Source: Lentimicrobiaceae bacterium
GTDB taxonomy: Bacteria; Bacteroidota; Bacteroidia; Bacteroidales; F082
DNA: 64,000 nt
Direction: 5' to 3'
Assembly (NCBI GenBank): GCA_015061315.1
Contig: SUWV01000003.1
Location: forward strand, 88,278 to 152,277
Of this stretch, positions 62,728 through 64,000 are shown in pieces; position 1 is the first letter of the stretch; every line of letters begins with the position of its first letter. A program made the position numbers and the translations under genes. Below the pieces are notes generated by a model. That model was not told where the DNA came from and made no database searches. It saw only the letters and a list, made by a program, of their open reading frames with translations.

Positions 62728-63243
62728 CTACTTCTCCAAATACCAGATTTTCTTCACTTCCGAGCGGATGGTGTCGTTAAACTCAGTAACGAAGACTCCT
62801 TGTATTTCGTATTCTCCGTAATCTTCGTTTTTCGTTATTCCTTGTAATTTCTGCTCTGTCGAAATAAAACGATTCATGTAGAAATCATGTTTGAATTTAA
62901 TTTTACGCCACAACCAAAGTATTCGTTTTCGTGGCAAATCATGTTTATTTAAAATCACAGATTCATAGTATCTATATTCCTTTCCATTTTTCTTAACAAC
63001 GATATACATTTCTCCATCATTGACACTTTGATTTTTCACATTTTCAGATATACATCCATTCGTATATAATTTTTTGGGGAAGAAACCTATATTTTTAATT
63101 TGTGCTGATATTGTAAAAATATCATTTGAAGAATCTACGCTATCAGTTGATAATCTCATATCCAAGAATAAATTCTTGTTTGTTTGAGAGAAACAAACTG
63201 ATAATGAGAAGATAAATGCTAATGTTAAAAATGTTTGCTTCAT
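62728..63243 (-). CDS. Secreted protein of unknown function
   Basis: 171 residues from ATG 63243, which gives a signal peptide (MKQTFLTLAFIFSLSVCFSQ); an upstream in-frame ATG at 63309 would add a second hydrophobic stretch. The body is a single beta-rich domain (DIFTISAQIKNIGFFPKKLY, GEMYIVVKKNGKEYRYYES, YGEYEIQGVFVTEFNDT) that looks like an immunoglobulin-like fold, possibly an envelope accessory. No family is recognised. It stands alone between the priA region and the degraded right end. Confidence 0.6.
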   Translation of the reverse strand: MKQTFLTLAFIFSLSVCFSQTNKNLFLDMRLSTDSVDSSNDIFTISAQIKNIGFFPKKLYTNGCISENVKNQSVNDGEMYIVVKKNGKEYRYYESVILNKHDLPRKRILWLWRKIKFKHDFYMNRFISTEQKLQGITKNEDYGEYEIQGVFVTEFNDTIRSEVKKIWYLEK

Positions 63244-63426
63244 ATTTGCAAACAACAGGAATATCAATGTTATCTTTTTCATAAGGTTCAAACTCAAGAG
63301 GTTTCGCATGTTATTTCTCGTTTTCGTATTTTAACGTGAATTCGACATAAAATTATTCATTAAAAATGAATAATATAACGATATTTTTTTGTATCTTTAA
63401 AGTGCTAACAAAAAGAACAAAACGTT

Positions 63427-63549
63427 ATGTTATCCGATAACAAAGTTATTGAAATTTTTTATATGGCAGACGATTTCTGCAGATTTTTTAATGAAACAGT
63501 TAAAAAACATTCAATCGAAGATGGCAAAAAGCAACTGACATTATTCTAA
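63427..63549 (+). pseudogene. N-terminal remnant of an IS982-like transposase
   Basis: 40 codons (MLSDNKVIEIFYMADDFCRF...) resemble the start of IS982-family transposases (xKVxExFxMADDFCxFF), then stop at TAA 63547-63549 shortly after GKKQ. No downstream DDE region follows; instead a dispersed repeat begins about 15 bp after the stop. A TATCTTTA element lies at 63392-63399. Probably a dead fragment; a recruited short protein is less likely. Confidence 0.55.
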
Positions 63550-63554
63550 TCACT

Positions 63555-63847
63555 TACAAGCAGTCCTGTAAGGACGCAAGACTACAAAGCAGGTGTGTAG
63601 TGAAGCGGAACGCCTGCCAAACAACGACAGACCATCATAGAAGTCCTGGAGGGACGACAGAACTCTGTCGCGCCTACAGCGCTTTGATTGGTCTCGCCTC
63701 ATTTTAAGCAGAGATTACGCTGTCGCTCCATCGTCTGCCTTCTATCTGTAAACCCTTACAGGGTTCAGATTCATCTGATGAAGATTATTACTTGATTATA
63801 TGACAGTTCCTTATATCGAACTCACGTTAATTATTCTTATTTGAATG
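63555..63847. repeat. GTCCTGTAAGGACG / GGAACGCCTGC repeats in a gene-free gap
   Basis: gtcctgtaaggacgcaag and gtgaagcggaacgcctgcc (63560-63620) match 55601-55667. A variant gtcctggagggacgacag follows (63645-63660) and a short palindrome aaccc/gggtt near 63750. No gene is seen. Confidence 0.65.
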
Positions 63848-64000
63848 TTATAAAAATTTTATCACTTTCTGCAAACCATCTTTACTTTGCTTCCAATCAT
63901 CCATTGTCTGAGGGTCTTGAGTCATAATGTCATAAAATAGTTTGTCAAAATCCCAATAATGTCTCAAAGAAAGATCTTTCAGATAATTAAACATATATGC
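63848..64000 (-). CDS. Hypothetical protein, C-terminal fragment (5' end outside window)
   Basis: The minus-strand frame is open to the right edge and ends at 63848. The 50 visible residues (YLKDLSLRHYWDFDKLFYDI, TQDPQTMDDWKQSKDG) are helical in appearance and do not match a family I know. It is called because the frame is uninterrupted and its composition is protein-like, unlike the adjacent repeat DNA. Confidence 0.5.
   Translation of the reverse strand, partial: AYMFNYLKDLSLRHYWDFDKLFYDIMTQDPQTMDDWKQSKDGLQKVIKFL

Overview
The window is AT-rich chromosomal DNA, most likely from an anaerobic member of the Bacteroidales (phylum Bacteroidota). Four things point there: several secreted proteins end in type IX secretion (T9SS) sorting domains; many genes are preceded by the Bacteroidota -7 promoter word TAnnTTTG; there is a complete mce-mmdA-oadG-mmdC-mmdB sodium-pump operon; and Bacteroidota-typical families are present (DUF5103 plug protein, DUF5686 protein, PorV-like barrel, two-component system with a propeller sensor). 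I saw no rRNA, tRNA, CRISPR array or intact insertion sequence.

Layout. 0-12.5 kb: three paralogous secreted adhesin or subtilisin-type proteins (the first cut by the window edge), with leuS between the second and third. 12.6-20 kb: a repeat-expanded protein of unknown function, a BamA/TamA-like barrel, a periplasmic asparaginase, a porin, an acyltransferase and an FMN-binding polyferredoxin membrane protein. 20-31 kb: a T9SS-exported M1 peptidase, the methylmalonyl-CoA epimerase/decarboxylase operon, a YfcC-type carrier, ahcY and a Rieske-like lipoprotein. 31-45 kb: a small lipoprotein, a LytS-like propeller sensor kinase, a LytTR regulator, then a TonB-dependent receptor, a 1453-residue secreted protein and a PorV-like barrel. 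45-64 kb: greA, a HIT protein, DUF5686, a MazG-like protein, an rRNA methyltransferase, a GH16-like lipoprotein, an epimerase, an Rpn-family nuclease, a SUMF1-domain lipoprotein, tyrS, an NqrM-like small protein, apbE, the T9SS plug protein, priA, and a degraded right end with an IS982-like remnant.

How they work together. Envelope and export functions dominate: T9SS cargo (adhesin-peptidases, M1 peptidase), T9SS-associated barrels (PorV-like, plug) and TonB uptake. Sodium energetics is a second theme: the Mmd pump makes a sodium gradient from succinate-derived methylmalonyl-CoA, and ApbE with an NqrM-like protein fits flavinylation and maturation of Na+-NQR or RNF-type complexes. The FMN-binding protein at 19 kb is a likely local ApbE substrate.

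The most unusual signal is not a gene. The window is sprinkled with short tandem phrases of period 7-9 bp (GTCAACRA, GTGACTTG/GAGACTCA, AATCTGAG, AATTAAC, GTCTAAAGAC-like, CTCCATCA, TATGCTAAG). They fill intergenic gaps and also lie in frame inside at least ten unrelated genes, including priA between its helicase motifs. They supply stop codons, C-terminal tails and N-terminal extensions, and make up much of one protein. A second family of about 55-bp imperfect palindromes (GAGACG...CGTCTC) recurs five times between genes. These resemble the idea of in-frame palindromic elements known from Rickettsia, but the repeat type is different and I do not recognise it as a described element.
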